Below are positions 35,070-47,255 of a stretch of 64,000 nucleotides of DNA, piece by piece. Under the pieces are notes generated by a model. That model saw only the letters and a program-made list of their open reading frames with translations. It had not been told where the DNA came from and ran no database searches. Numbering within the stretch: position 1 is the stretch's first letter; each line of letters begins with the position of its first letter. Both the position numbers and the translations under genes were made by a program. Origin of the DNA: Sapria himalayana (lineage: Eukaryota; Streptophyta; Magnoliopsida; Malpighiales; Rafflesiaceae); contig JAREIK010002653.1 in NCBI GenBank assembly GCA_029783825.1, positions 277,621 through 341,620 on the forward strand, written 5' to 3'.

Positions 35070-36197
35070 ATTTTTTTGAGAGAAACCAGTGACTTTTTTA
35101 ATCCTATGAGCTAATGCTACAGGAGCTTTATAAGATATCATGTATTGGCATTTTCTTTTATTGAGTTTTTGACCTGTTTCATCTTCTAAACAAATTAACA
35201 AGTTCATCAGATTTTGTAATGATCTATACCCTCCATTAGTGAAGATCATCACATCATCTGCATACGCTAGGCAACTCACTAGTGGAGTGTTTTTTGGTTG
35301 CCTGAATGTACCTATCGAACCTTTAACCATCTTTTCATTAAGATTAACTATTAGGAGTTCTAGATATATATTAAATAATGCTGGTGAAAGAGGATCTCCT
35401 TGTCTAAGGCCTCTGACTGGTTTTATTTCTTCTCCTACTTTTCCATTCGTAATAATCCTAACCCAAGTATTAGAGATGCATCTGTAAACTAGATCTATCC
35501 ATGTTTCCGAGAATCCCATTTTTCTAATGATGAAACAAAGAATGTTCCATTCGACTCTATCAAAAGCTTTGGTTAGATCTAGTTTTATTATTACAATATG
35601 CCCTCTTTTTTTTGCTCCTATCTCTCTACACAATTCTTTAGCTAAACTTATATTTTCCATTAGCAATCTATTTTTCATGAAACCTGATTGTTCTATAGAA
35701 ATAATTTTAGGTAGAAGGTGAGAAAGTCTATTTTGCATTATTTTTGCTAAAATTTTATATATTGAGTTACATAAACTGATAGGTCTAAAATCCTCCCCTA
35801 TTTGTGGATTTTCTATTTTTGGAATAAGGACAATATGAAAGCTACCCCATTTTTTTCCTATTTCAGCTCCACAAAAGATGCTATTTATGGCATTTTCTAC
35901 ATCTTTTTTGATTATATCCCAGCAGAACTGAAAAAAACCACAATTCCATCCATCGAGACCTGTTGCGCTATCCTTGTTCATGCTAAAAATGACTGTTTTA
36001 ATTTCAGCTTCATCAGGGAAATTGATTAACATGTTATTATCTTCAGCTGTAATTTTATTTTCAATTTTTTGTAATAATGTATAACCTTTAAGCTCATTTC
36101 TTTCACTTAATTGATTTTTGAAAAACTTTGTAAAGTAATTTTGAATATCTAAATCATCATGCACCCAACATTCCTTATTATTTTTTATACCACTAAT
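35070..36197 (-). pseudogene. LINE ORF2 reverse transcriptase domain
   Basis: An open stretch in the same frame as the endonuclease. The landmarks of non-LTR RT appear in order: 'GKKWGSFHIVLIPKIENP', 'DFRPISLCNSIYKILAKIM', 'QSGFMKNR', 'IIKLDLTKAFDRVEW' (first catalytic Asp), 'GLRQGDPLSPALFNIYLE' and 'CLAYADDVMIFTNG' (YADD). The catalytic residues are intact. The frame is lost near 35070 at a run of seven A residues; the next frame reads 'EMIYLGCPVYEGKLKAEY', the normal thumb continuation. Confidence 0.95.
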
Positions 36198-37301
36198 TCA
36201 ATGTTTCTGTTGTTTAAACTTAGTTATTCTTTGAAAAAATTTTGTGTTTTTATTTCCTTCTTTTAACCATTTTAATTTAGATTTTTGTTTCCAAAATACT
36301 TCTTCCATTAATAATTTAAGTTTCAATTCAGCTTGTGCTTTGTTTAAAGCACTTCTATTGTTAGCATTTTGATCTGATTCAAATTCTAATTCCTTTTTAG
36401 AAACTAAATCTTCAGCTTCTTTTACATTTTTGTTTATATTTCCAAATACTTCCTTATTCCATTGTTTCATGTCTATTTTTAGCCTACTGAGTTTGTGATT
36501 CAATATTTGGATAGAATTTCCTGATGCACCTCTATTCCAGGATTCTTTTACCATATTCAAAAAACCATGATGCAAACACCAAGCATTTTGAAATCTAAAA
36601 GAACCTCCTATGTAAGTAGAGTTATTAATGGTAATTAAAAGTGGGCTATGATCAGAGCAGGTCTTATTCAAATGTTTCACTTCTGTCGCACCGAGATGCT
36701 CAAGCCATAAAAAGTTAAATAGCACTATGTCTAATCTAGCCCAGATTGTGCCCTTCTTTTTCCAGTTATTACACCATGTAAAAAGAGAGCCCAAAAATTT
36801 AGCCTCTATTAAGCTAGTTTTGTTTACAATATCATTAAAATGAAGCATGGCTTTTTTATTTGGAGCTTTTCCTCCCTTCTTTTCTTTAAGACTTCTAACT
36901 GAGTTAAAGTCTCCACCTATAATCCAAGGCTTTTTTCCTAAAGATATTTCCTCCATATCTTTCCATAAATCTTTTCTATCTTCTATTTTATTTTTGGCAT
37001 AAACTATCGTGATAATTTCATTAACATTATGACTCAAACTAATATTTATTAATTGATTTGTATCTTTTATGATTTTTATATTTAAATTACTTTTCCACAT
37101 TACCCAGATTTTACCATTATTGTTAGCATATGCATGATCAAAGCCTAATATGTTTTTGTAATGTCCTATTTGATCCCTATCTACCATGGGTTCAACTATA
37201 GCAATGAGATTAATCTTATGCAAATATATTAATTTTTTCAATCTATTTCTAGAGGGAAGATTAGCAATTCCCCTAATGTTCTAGTAGATGTAATTATACA
37301 T
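36198..37301 (-). pseudogene. LINE ORF2 endonuclease part (apurinic-type EEP nuclease)
   Basis: The ORF2 start is probably the ATG at 37301-37299, which overlaps the ORF1 stop (ATGTATAA). An amber stop at 37283-37281 replaces a Trp in the conserved 'YWNIRG' opening. From 37241 the frame is open and shows the nuclease signatures in order: 'INLIAIVEP' (Glu), 'IIGGDFNSVRS' (GDFN), 'WARLDIVLFN' and 'CSDHSPLL' (SDH). This nuclease nicks target DNA for target-primed reverse transcription. A TGA at 36200-36198 ends the frame; coding resumes in the same frame just downstream. Confidence 0.93.
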
Positions 37302-38633
37302 TAGTTAATGATTTAGCTTGCGCTCTAGTAGTGCACTTAGTTTCGTATGTTTTATTTAAATATTTTTTCATATTCCTTGGTTTTTTTAAGGAGCTCAAAT
37401 CCCCTCCTCTTTCTCCTTTCCATTCTCGACCCATTTGAATGGCCATTATTTTTAACTCCTCAATGGCCCACTCCTTGTTACCCATGTTATATTTTAGTTT
37501 TTCTAAGTTAATATCATCTCTTAGCATTCTAACTTTCTGATCTTCTTCCTCTCTATCAGTATAAAGAGAAGTTAAACTTCTTAATTCTAAATCCTCCTCT
37601 GAATAATCAATTATAGGAACTGCCCATGCTCTATTTTTTTTTGTTTGTTTTTCATATAAACTCTTGTTCTTTTGTTTAATTCTGCTATTTTCTTTATCAA
37701 TTCTGCCCTTCTTATATCTTCTAGATTAGCTACTGCCCTCTCTTCTTCTGTATTCAATTTCTTATATTCAATAAGTTTTATATCATTTGCATCATTATTC
37801 TGTTCTTCAATATGAACAGATTGTGTGAGTTGAGGTTTTATTTGATAACTCACTAACTCCCCCCCCTTTCCAGCAGCAAATTTTTCCTCCATCATCTGTT
37901 TGTTTTCATCCCTTCTTTTTTTAACTAAACAGACATCAATACCATGACCCATTTTCCTGCAGCAAGAACAATAATTTGGAAGGTTTTCTGGAACAACTTG
38001 CTGCCAGAAACCTCCTCCATTTGTGCTTCCTATCCAAATTCGCGAGGGAATAGTCTTATGTAAATCAGTTTCAATGCAAATACGTGCTACACTTGGTCTG
38101 GAAAGTGTGGCAGTAGCACCATCCAAGAGAAGAGGAGAACCAATAGAGCAAGCAATACGATACAGAGCATATTTGTCAAAAAAATGAATCGGTAGCAAGG
38201 GAAACAGGAACCATACCGGAGCTACCGACGATTCCTCCTTCGTGGAGAAATTTTCAGACCACCTGAAGGTTCTCATGGGATAACCCATGATGTACCAGAT
38301 GCTTTGCAACCATATTCTATGAAAATCCTCTTCGGAAAACAATTGTATCAGCACATGTTTGTCGTCAATTAAACCAATCTTAATAAGCATTTTAAGCTTC
38401 AAGGAATCAAAGAAAGCATGAATGTCTTCCATGCGAGGACGCCCGTGTGAGAATTTTCCAACGAGAGTGAATTTGTGAGGCTCAGTTAGCTTCTGTAAGT
38501 CATCGGGCGAGAACAGAATCGAGGGATCCTCGATAAAATTTGCGTGAGTGTTCGAAGAAGAGGGTACTGTGCGCGCGTTCTTATTAAAAAAATTAGAAAA
38601 GGATTTCTTATTCTCTAAGTAATCCATTTCCAA
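37294..38633 (-). pseudogene. LINE ORF1 (Gag-like, DUF4283 plus CCHC knuckle), one frameshift
   Basis: Open from the Met at 38633 to a stop at 37611; the natural protein continues in another frame to a stop at 37294. The shift lies at an A-rich run near 37630-37645, giving about 445 codons overall. Residues about 50-200 match the plant DUF4283 domain ('FTLVGKFSHGRPRMEDI', 'HVLIQLFSEEDFHRIW', 'WFLFPLLPIHFF'). At about residue 225 there is a CSCCRKMGHGIDVC knuckle (C-x2-C-x4-H-x4-C, all ligands present). The protein is the RNA-binding partner of the ORF2 enzyme. The C-terminal part is charged and has no recognisable domain. Confidence 0.9.
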
Positions 38634-38639
38634 AGAAAA

Positions 38640-38658
38640 TTATAAAAGATGATTACTT
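38640..38658. repeat. Right target-site duplication of the LINE (19 bp)
   Basis: TTATAAAAGATGATTACTT, identical to 32242-32260. LTR sequence (GCAGCAAATATG) resumes straight after it. Confidence 0.95.
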
Positions 38659-39821
38659 GCAGCAAATATGTCTCACATATATATATACAAGTTTGCTAGG
38701 GTTTTAGTAATAAATGAATTTAATTATATATTTAAAACTCTTTTAAATAATGATAACTTAAATTCAAATCCTTTAAATTTTTTTTTAATGAATTTATTCA
38801 TTAAAAATCAAGTTCAATGTAACAAATTAATTATTTATTTAAATAACAAATTTAAACTTTCTAAAACTTAAATTCAAATTTAAATAATAACTAATTTTTA
38901 TTTGTGATTTAAAATAAACTTATCATTTTAAATAACTATAGAGAGTGAAAAATCACAACCATTACTATTCATTATTAATGTGCAACTCTATATGTCCAAT
39001 TAACATTGATAGTAGGCTTAAATCATATTTTGATCCTATAAGTCATAAGTGGCCTCTAGTAATATAATATTACTATCCAAGTTAAATGAAAAGCTCATGA
39101 TCTAAGACAACATTAATATAGCTAATGGCATAATCTATTTGTCTCATGATATCTTGATAGAATAAAAGGCATGGACAAAGTCAACCTCATATCATTCTAT
39201 CTTTGATTACTCAAAACCCAATTAGATGGATTAATCAATTGATATTGATCTTCATCAATTCATTTGAACACGAACATGCATTTCTTAGTCTCAATTGTCA
39301 AGGAGACCCAAAGATATCACTCTTATAATAAGAGGGACAATTTTCATCTTAATTGATCAAATATCACTACATAATTTTTATTATGTTCAAGTATAACTTT
39401 CATAGCCATCTGATTAAAGATAACATTTGATTATATCAAAACATAATATTTTTTATGTTGAGAACTATAGCTATCTCAGGTGAAAAAATTTAATAATATA
39501 ACTATTAGAGATTAACTTATGACTTTGATCCATGTAATAATCTCAAGATGGATCTATCCAATATTTATTCTCAACAAATAGATATATATTTAATTTATAT
39601 CTCATACACATATTCATCACATGAATATCAATCAAACTTTATATTAATCTTAATTCTTTGTTATTCCCATAATAATAACCGATTAGGGACATTTAGAATA
39701 ATTAATAATATTATTCAAGGATATTATATATAATAAACATATAAATCATAATAATAATTAATTCTCACAAATATTCAAAATACCATGTCCATATGATAGG
39801 ACTAGAGCACTATTACTAACA
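38659..39821 (-). mobile_element. 5' LTR of copia C1, outer part (right of the LINE)
   Basis: Collinear with 25358-26511 of the left LTR and ending CACTATTACTAACA. Together with 31923-32260 it makes an LTR of 1501 bp. Confidence 0.93.
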
Positions 39822-39826
39822 AAAAT
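39822..39826. repeat. Right target-site duplication of copia C1 (AAAAT)
   Basis: Identical to 25018-25022 and directly after the LTR end. Confidence 0.9.
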
Positions 39827-39959
39827 AACTTAATTGATAGACTCACTAATAATAATCCGATTAGCAAATCTGCAAGCTGTCTAATCTTGGGAACATGAGT
39901 TTGATCCTAGAGATACTAGTTATGTACTCCAACTTATCTTTTCCAATCACCAACAATTT

Positions 39960-41000
39960 TACAGACCACGTGTAGATTACATCTTGTTTGACATAATTCA
40001 AAAAAAACTAAAATAATTTTTTAAACAACTTATTCAAATTTATTCAAAAGAAACTAAAAAAACTAAATTGATAGACTCACATATTGTTGGAATGAATCAA
40101 CTTTAGAACTATTTTTCAATATATTTATAATAAAGTTTGCTCGGATGCATTAAATGAATTAGTTTTAGCAATATTCCTGACCACTTCATGAACATCTCTC
40201 ATTTGAATAAATTCAAATGGATATAAAAGAATATTTTAACAACTTCTAGAATGCATCTTATTTAAACACTTTCAAATGAAGCACAAGAAAATAGTGCAAA
40301 CCACACGTAGAATACATCTTGTTTGATATAATTCAAAAAAGCTAAAAGAATATTTTAGACAACTTTTGGAAAATATTGTATTCAAATTTATTCAAAAGAA
40401 CCTAAATGGAATATTACAAAAATCACTACTAAAACTTATATCTTGTTGAATCATTTCCAAAAAAAAACTAGGCAATATATTTCAAGTTACTTCTAGGACA
40501 CATCTAGTTAAAACTCATTAGAATGATATTGAACAAAAAATTATCCCAGAATACTTGTACACCTTATCACATTTTAACACTTTCAAACACAGTAAAACAC
40601 ATTGAGATTTTTTTCTCATTTGAACTTATTATAGTAGGGAATTAAATAGAATATTTTATAACACTTCTAAAATACATCTTTTCGTTCATTTTCTGATGAG
40701 GAACACAAAAATATTTTATACAACTTACATATCATTTCTAGAACTCAAACATTCCATATCATTTCTAGAACTCAACTTTTTATAACTCATTTGAATGATA
40801 CTTAGTGTATTTCAAACTACTTCTAGATGCATTTCATTTGAATTTATTTAATTGAGAAACAATAATTTATCTTGAGAATTTCTTTAACACACAAAAACTA
40901 TTACAAAGGCATCTAGAATCTATCTTGTTCAAACATGTTCAAAAAAAAAAGGAATAAACCTCAAGAGATACTATATTTAACAAAGTAAAATTCAAACTAT
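39960..41000. repeat. Degenerate minisatellite, units of roughly 60-80 bp
   Basis: Variants of 'acttctagaa..catctt.tt.aaa.t.attcaaa..aac.aaaa.aatatttt' recur about ten times, for example near 40230, 40310, 40370, 40480, 40660, 40740 and 40810. The units are strongly diverged and no longer in register. No gene is present. Confidence 0.6.
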
Positions 41001-42069
41001 TTTAAGTTTTAATAAAATTTTAATGTAAGATATTATGACAAATATCTTGACTAATGTTTGCTTCAACACAAAATGAATGCATTTGAAACAAAATTAGTCA
41101 ATAAAAAGTCATTCAACTAAATATCCCTCATTGACATTTTATTGGGATAAAACACACAAAATCAAGATATATATGATTTATTGCCACATAAGTGTATCCA
41201 AACTATTAAATAACATAATATATGAGTATGAATCAAAAGAAGAGTTATTCAGACATGATAAATAAAAAAAATGGAAGAAAAGATAAATTTGGCTCACTAT
41301 TTCAAATTTGATTTCTTTTATTTTACAAAGAAGTCTAGTCTACCTTTCAAATAATTTTTTCCCTATTTTATATAAATGTTTTCTCCTTTTTCTTATAATA
41401 ATTTCCAAAATAAAAATTTGCCTTTGAAATAAATGGAAAATAGACAAAAGTAGGAATCAATGGTTAATAGAAGAAATAAAATTAAGTTGTATCATAAAAT
41501 ATATTATGCATATTAAAATACTTAGCACATAAGGTACTCCACCTAGATTTGTTCCATTTAAATCTAATACTAAATTTTACAACTTTTCACCCATAGAATA
41601 ATGTTTGTATCACTTGCACTCTAGAAGCCTATTTTTCTAGTTCCTCCTTTGTTACTTGCTAAAGAGAGATGATAGAATGCTACTAACAACATATGCGACC
41701 ACTAGTAAACATTTAGCCATTCATGAACTCTTACCTAAAGATGAAAGGTCTCTATTCTGTGAACTTCTCCTATGAAACATGTCTAGAAGTAGACTAATTA
41801 TGATATACTTTGATAACAGTATCAATTTGAATAAGCCACATATAGAGCCATGACTGAATCTCAACTTGGTTAAATAATTGATTATGGCTATCCTATCATG
41901 AGTTCCCATTGTTGGTAACCTACCCAACTTAGTGGTTATGGCAAGCAAGGTTTGCATGTTATCATAAGATGATAAAAAATAGTAATTCAATTCTATAATG
42001 CAAGGTTATCATAAGATGCACATTTTGAAATATTTTCTTTATTATCAATCAAGATGTTGTATAATTCTT
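41001..42069. other. Unassigned AT-rich sequence
   Basis: No recognised domain. A minus-strand open frame of 89 codons at 41721-41990 has no motif I know. A short word (GTTATCATAAGATG) is repeated near 41957 and 42006 just before element G2. Confidence 0.45.
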
Positions 42070-44600
42070 TATCACACACCATATGATGTAATAATTATTT
42101 GGCAATCTTAATAGAAATAGAACTAGTTATTTTGATAATTATTCATATTTTGTTTGTTTAGAAAATAACTTTAAGATCAACAATTTCACTATATTGTGAT
42201 TGACATATTACGATGAATAATAGTGAATTTAAATAATTTTTGAGTAAAATGTGAGATTTGATAGATTGTTAAGAAGGAGATGAGTGAAAAGTCATATAAA
42301 TTCGTAATATTTTTTGTGTTACAACTTTGTTACATGTCATTGAGCTATAAGATAATTTTAATGTCTATTTTTGTCCAAAACTCTATACAAATAATCATGA
42401 TAATCTTCAAAAGTTATGATTCTACTACCTCATTGACAATTCTTTCACTATGCAATATTTGGCTATAGAAATTGTTTGGAGTCACAATCATACTAGCTCA
42501 TAATATTTTAAGGTTATGTTATTAATTTTATGTCACACCAACTAATTACTCGACTTTGCTAAAAGTCATGACATCCTCTATTAACACAAATTTCTCATTA
42601 CAAAGCTATCACATCCAAGTAAAAAGTGGTGATGCCATTCCTAGTGTCATGACTTTAACTATAATAGTTCAAGAAAATAATACTCGTGCCATTATCATTT
42701 TTAGGGTCATGACTTTCTTCTCTTGAAGAATGACCAACCAAAGATAATATATATATAAGTCATTCTGGTTGTTCCATGACTCATTCTAGGTGCCATGACT
42801 TTAGTTACAAAGATGAAATATATAAGTCATGTCTATTCTTATTGTCATGACTTAGTATTATAGAGGTGAAATGTGTTGTTGCGACCATTCCAAATGCATG
42901 ATTTTATGTTCCAAAGATTAAATATATAGCCACGAGCATTCATAATTCCTAATGCTATGACATTCTAAAATTAGAAAAAGATCAAAGTCACCACTCATTC
43001 CTATAGCCACGACTTTGTATTACAGAGATAAAATGACAAATCCATGTTATTTCTAAAAATTATAACTTTCTACTTAAATTTCACACTCAACCATTTGATT
43101 TTAAAAAAAAATGTGACCATTTTGAGAAAACTTTAGGGCATGAGAAAAAAGATGTAAAACTAGGGTTTTGGGACAAAAATTTGTCCAATCCTAGGGATGA
43201 TCCAAGAGCAAATGGTCGATGTAAGACACAAATATAAACACTAAGGGGGAGGGGGTGTGAATTCAATTCACCTTAGGAGCAAATCGATGTGCATGATAAA
43301 GTATTATAGATTTAGAATTAAATTCCTAGACACTCTTGAGGACTTTAATTGAAACCCAAAATTTCATGAGATATATCTCAAATTATCTCATATAAATTCC
43401 TTCTCAACATCAAATTAAATTTAGGCCTAAGGTTATGGTATCTAATTATGTGTGTTGGATGATTAATGAATGACATTAAATTTTGATTTTGTTGTAACTT
43501 AGATATTGATAAATATGGTATTTATATTGAATTAAAATTTTAGTTTTACTATTCGTAGGTTTGTGCATACTATTATGTTAGATGGTGACATATAAGCTAT
43601 GAAGTATACAAACACATAATGATAAAAAAGTAAGTGATAGCCCTTTTGATCTTGAGTATGAGAAAAACATATATATCAAAACCTAACTTTGAGATAAGTT
43701 AATAATGCAAGTGTAGAGCTTATGAAGACGAAAGCTTAAATACTTTTATAACTCAATTTATTATAAATGTCTTAGAAGATTTAACCCTCAATTGATATAT
43801 CTATTTTACATAATATTTTTCTGTGGGTTTTATCTTTAGTATAGAAATTACATGTCATCATAGTAGATGGTGAAATGTAAGAAATAAGACATGTGCTATT
43901 GGAGGCAAGTCATAAGGTCATATTAATCTTGTGAGTAACTCTCTATTCTATGACTACTACTAGTGATATTTAAAAAAAGCATATGTTAATTATACAAGTA
44001 TGGTAGTTACGAATCCAAAAGTACTAATACTTTTACTACCACATAAATTTATATTAATGTGATATATAAGATCGGAGAATAAAAATGCAAATATAATGCA
44101 ACCATCAAGGATAATTGATCAGTTGCAAAAAAGTTATAGACTTTTAAATTACACTCCAGTAGGGATGGTTTGTCATTTTAGTGGTAAAGTGCCAAGGGGA
44201 TAGTTATGAAGAGACTATCATTAGAGAGGATCTAATAGTTGATAATCACCTTATATGCTAATTAGACACTATGACAGTTCCATAATAATCCTACATTCAT
44301 TTGTAACTAAGCATAGTAATATTCAAACTATTTACACAAACTAACATATATAATGAAATGGAGCAACCCTAAAACACCAGAGTCATATCAAAAACCTAGT
44401 TTTATCTTTTTAACTAGAATAATAGTTAATTAATAGTTGGTTATTTGAACAACCTTCATAATTTCTATGGCATTGATATCAGGATAAAAACTAATTTTAC
44501 AACTTCTATGATTGGTATACTTATGGGATTGGTTGGATGGTATAACCTCATCCAATGAGATTTTGTGACTTTGTATAATCCTAAAAATTAGATATTATAA
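42070..44600 (+). mobile_element. 5' LTR of element G2
   Basis: Collinear with 48281-50520: both contain TGTTTGTTTAGAAAA (42151 and 48362), 'catactagct(c/t)ataatat' (about 42490 and 48707), a leading 'gtccaatcctaggga' type phrase (43180 and 49410) and 'gagatatatct(c/t)aaattatctcat' (43370 and 49600). The right end is inferred from 44575-44610, which resembles the LTR edge at 17410-17450 and 23770-23820. The zone 42600-43080 is rich in GTCATGAC words. Confidence 0.65.
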
Positions 44601-45195
44601 CAAAGTCACAATAATTTTTTGATATTATTGTTAATAATTATTTAGTTTAGTTAAGAAACTTTAGTTGAAGTAACAATTATTGAAAAAGGGTATCTCTGAT
44701 TTTAATAGTTTAGATAATAATACCTTAATTTTGTGTCTTGATTTGTATTGCAACTTGTGTTATTTATATTTTTTTTTAATGATTTTTTCTATTTTTCTTA
44801 CCAACACATCCTTTATAAATTGAAACTAAGGGACTGAGCTAATACCTCTAGACCTTGAGATTGAGAGAATCAAAAGAGAGCTTTTGAGACAGAGTTGAGA
44901 AAGAACCAATAAAAGAAACTGACAGTAATAGAGAGGCATAAAAAGGTGATAGGCAAGATATCTAATAGCCAAACTATCAATAGATATTGAGAGACTAATA
45001 GTGACCTACTATGATGGACAACTACTCTAAGATTCAGTTGCAACTAGTGGACCCAAATTATTTCAAGGTTAAATTGTGTATGATAGTCATGGTTCAATAA
45101 TATTAGTTAAGTGGGGTGATATTAAAGAATCTGAATGGGCATGTCATAATGTTTTGTAAGTTATATGACACAATTAAATGAATAAAGTTAGTCGA

Positions 45196-45620
45196 GATGT
45201 CATCAAGTTACGTCTATTCCCTTTTTCTATGAGATAGAAGACATAGAGTTGCTTCTAGTACTTATTTCAAAACTTGATTAAGCATTAGAATAAACTTGTG
45301 TAGGCATTCCTCACAAAATTTTTCTAACATCAAATTATCTCATAGTTATAAAGTATGATAAGCTAATTTTATCATAATGAGTTAGAGACTTTGTATGATA
45401 CTTAGGATTAATTTTAGAAGTTATTGAGGATATGTCCTTAAAATATATTTGAGTTGTGATTCCTAACACAAACCTTGTACAATAGGCTAAACTATATGAT
45501 AAGGTGTACTATTGATATGTCATTGGTAAGTTGATTATGAATAAATTACCCAAGAAAGCATATTATTTATTTGAATAATTAGTGAAGAATAACTATTAAA
45601 CTCTAGAAGACCATCTCTTT
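45196..45620 (+). pseudogene. gag relic of element G2
   Basis: Plus-strand translation with stops: 'DVIKLRLFPFSM' near 45196, 'AFLTKFF' near 45305, 'ELETLYDT' near 45385, 'LLRICP', 'QTLYNRLNYMIR', then 'MNKLPKKAYYLFE' near 45538. These are the successive motifs of the plant gypsy Gag core (the A-F-L-x-K-F-F, E-S-L-x-x-x-W-x-R-F, L-L-R-x-C-P and N-G-L positions). The same block is found in G1 at 22740-23140. Downstream (45640-45815) a coiled, Glu/Lys-rich piece, 'KRLKAQEEKQKGMAE', is shared with G1 as well. Confidence 0.78.
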
Positions 45621-46814
45621 GGGAGAAAATAAGCTAGAATATTGGAGTTGGATAAATTTATCATGATGGAGGCAAATATGAAGATATTTCTTAAAAGATT
45701 GAAAGCCCAAGAGGAGAAGCAAAAAGGAATGGCAGAAATCTTTGCTTTACAAATACAAGAAATGATAAATTTCGATTTTATTTATCAAATGAAGGAGCTC
45801 AATGATTTGTAAAGCAAATGGTATTTATTATAATCAATACTAACAACCCAATTTACTATCATCCAAATATGAGAAATTATAAAATTTTTTATTATAGAGG
45901 CTATGCAAATGAGTAGTATAATATTAGATAATTCTCAAAGTATTTTTGGAATAATTCTATGAGACATAATATTTATGGAGAATCAAGTTTGCATTATCCA
46001 TATTCAATATCGAAAAATAGTTTTTCACCAATGACAAATTGATAGAATTATTGATTGAGATGAAATGAATAAATAATTTTAAAGATGACCTTATAGTGAG
46101 GCTTGAGATGAAGTAGGAGCAATTGAACACAAAAATAATGTGTATAGAGAATTAAATTAGATAATTGGTAAAATTGGTGAAAGGAAAGAGTATTAATGAA
46201 CTATTGAGTAATACCAAAGCAAACCTAAAAAAGTAATCATTAATTGTACTTAGAAGCCTCAAAGAGATTTATAAGCAAAAAATAGAGGAATGAAATAGAG
46301 GGATTTGAACTGACAATGCCATAACTTCCTCAAAAGTTATTTCTCCCGACATCATATCATTTCTCAATGCTAAGATATCTAAGGAACAAAATAACCAAAT
46401 CAATCCTTTATCTATGATAAAATAATGAGTAACTAAGGAGCAAATAAAGATTACTCGAAATACTAGAAAAATAAATATGACTGAAATTGATGCAAAAGGT
46501 AATTTTTTTCCAAACCTTTCTTTTCCATAATATTTTAGAAAGGAGAAATTAGATGAACATTGTGAAGCATTTTTCAATATATTTTGTAAGTTAAAGTAAA
46601 TATTCTATTTTCCTAAGTATTGTCTCAAATGCTGAATTATATAAAAATCATGAAAGATGTAATGAGTAGTAATAGAAAGTTGTAGACATTTGGTATGGTG
46701 AACATGATGAAAAAAATAGCACAAATATTCAATGAAAACATTCATAGAAATGGAACGATTTGAGAAGTTTTATAATACCATGCACTATTAGATAGTGTAT
46801 ATTTTGAGAGATAC

Positions 46815-47130
46815 TATGCAATTTGAGATCAAATGTCAATTTGATATCATTATCAATATTTCAAAGATTGAACATCAGTGACATTACTCCAACCTCTCTC
46901 TCACTACAAATGACCAATCGATCAATAAAATGCCCAATATGTATTATTAAAGTTGTATTGGTTAAGGTTTGTGTATTTAGTTTTGTTATAGATCTTATAG
47001 TGTTGATATGCAGGAAGATCAATATGCTCCATTGATTTTGAGATGATTATTTTTAGCCACTAGACAAGCCCTCATTGTTGTCAAGTAGGAAGAGTTCACA
47101 CTTCACGTAGGCTATGAGAAAGTGAAGTTT
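46815..47130 (+). pseudogene. Aspartic protease relic of element G2
   Basis: The open frame 46823-47035 plus its continuation gives 'NLRSNVNLISLSIFQRL' where the family has D-L-G-A-x-x-N-L-M-P-L-S. It continues 'PTSLSLQMTNRSIKCP' (family LQLADRSIKxP), 'VVLVKVCVFSFVIDLIVL' and, after stops, 'KPSLLSSRKSSHFT'. The catalytic Asp and Gly are replaced by Asn and Arg, so the enzyme is dead even apart from the stops. It follows gag in the usual gypsy order and would have cut the Gag polyprotein. Confidence 0.8.
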
Positions 47131-47255
47131 AACCTTTAAAAAGATATATAGAGTCCGTACAATAATGAAATATATTGTTGAAGGATAGATAATCTCTTCC
47201 ACACTACAAGACAACAAAATATGGACTTCTGGTTGAATGATTTGTAGAATATTGC

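Larger units (their letters stand above)
32261..38639 (-). mobile_element. L1-type LINE (non-LTR retrotransposon) nested in the copia 5' LTR
   Basis: A 6379 bp insertion bounded by a perfect 19 bp duplication. On the minus strand it holds ORF1 (Gag-like, zinc knuckle), ORF2 (endonuclease, reverse transcriptase, zf-RVT, RNase H), a 3' untranslated stretch, a segment of a SYD-type gene, AATAAA and a short A tail next to the target duplication. The 5' end lies only six bases before the first ORF1 Met, so either the 5' UTR was lost or the N-terminal end of ORF1 was truncated. RNase H at the end of ORF2 is a known trait of plant L1 lineages. ORF2 has at least two stops and five frame changes. Confidence 0.95.
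25023..39821 (-). mobile_element. Ty1/copia retrotransposon C1, full-length but decayed, carrying a nested LINE
   Basis: The element reads on the minus strand: 5' LTR (31923-39821, split by the LINE), PBS, untranslated leader, gag, zinc knuckle, GAG-pre-integrase, integrase, reverse transcriptase, RNase H, PPT, 3' LTR (25023-26511). Integrase lying upstream of RT is the diagnostic order for copia. LTR ends are TG...CA and AAAAT is duplicated on both sides. All coding domains contain stops or shifts, so the copy cannot move by itself. The two LTRs differ at many positions, indicating an old insertion. Confidence 0.93.

Noticed and set aside
35239..36029. Plus-strand open frames over the LINE RT
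   Set aside because: They are the antisense shadow of a clearly recognised RT domain.
39960..41000. CRISPR-like array
   Set aside because: Units are diverged, of uneven length and lack constant repeats with unique spacers; this is plant nuclear DNA.
41721..41990. Minus-strand open frame of 89 codons as a gene
   Set aside because: It has no known motif and sits in AT-rich DNA beside transposons. One frame of this length is expected by chance in such a window.
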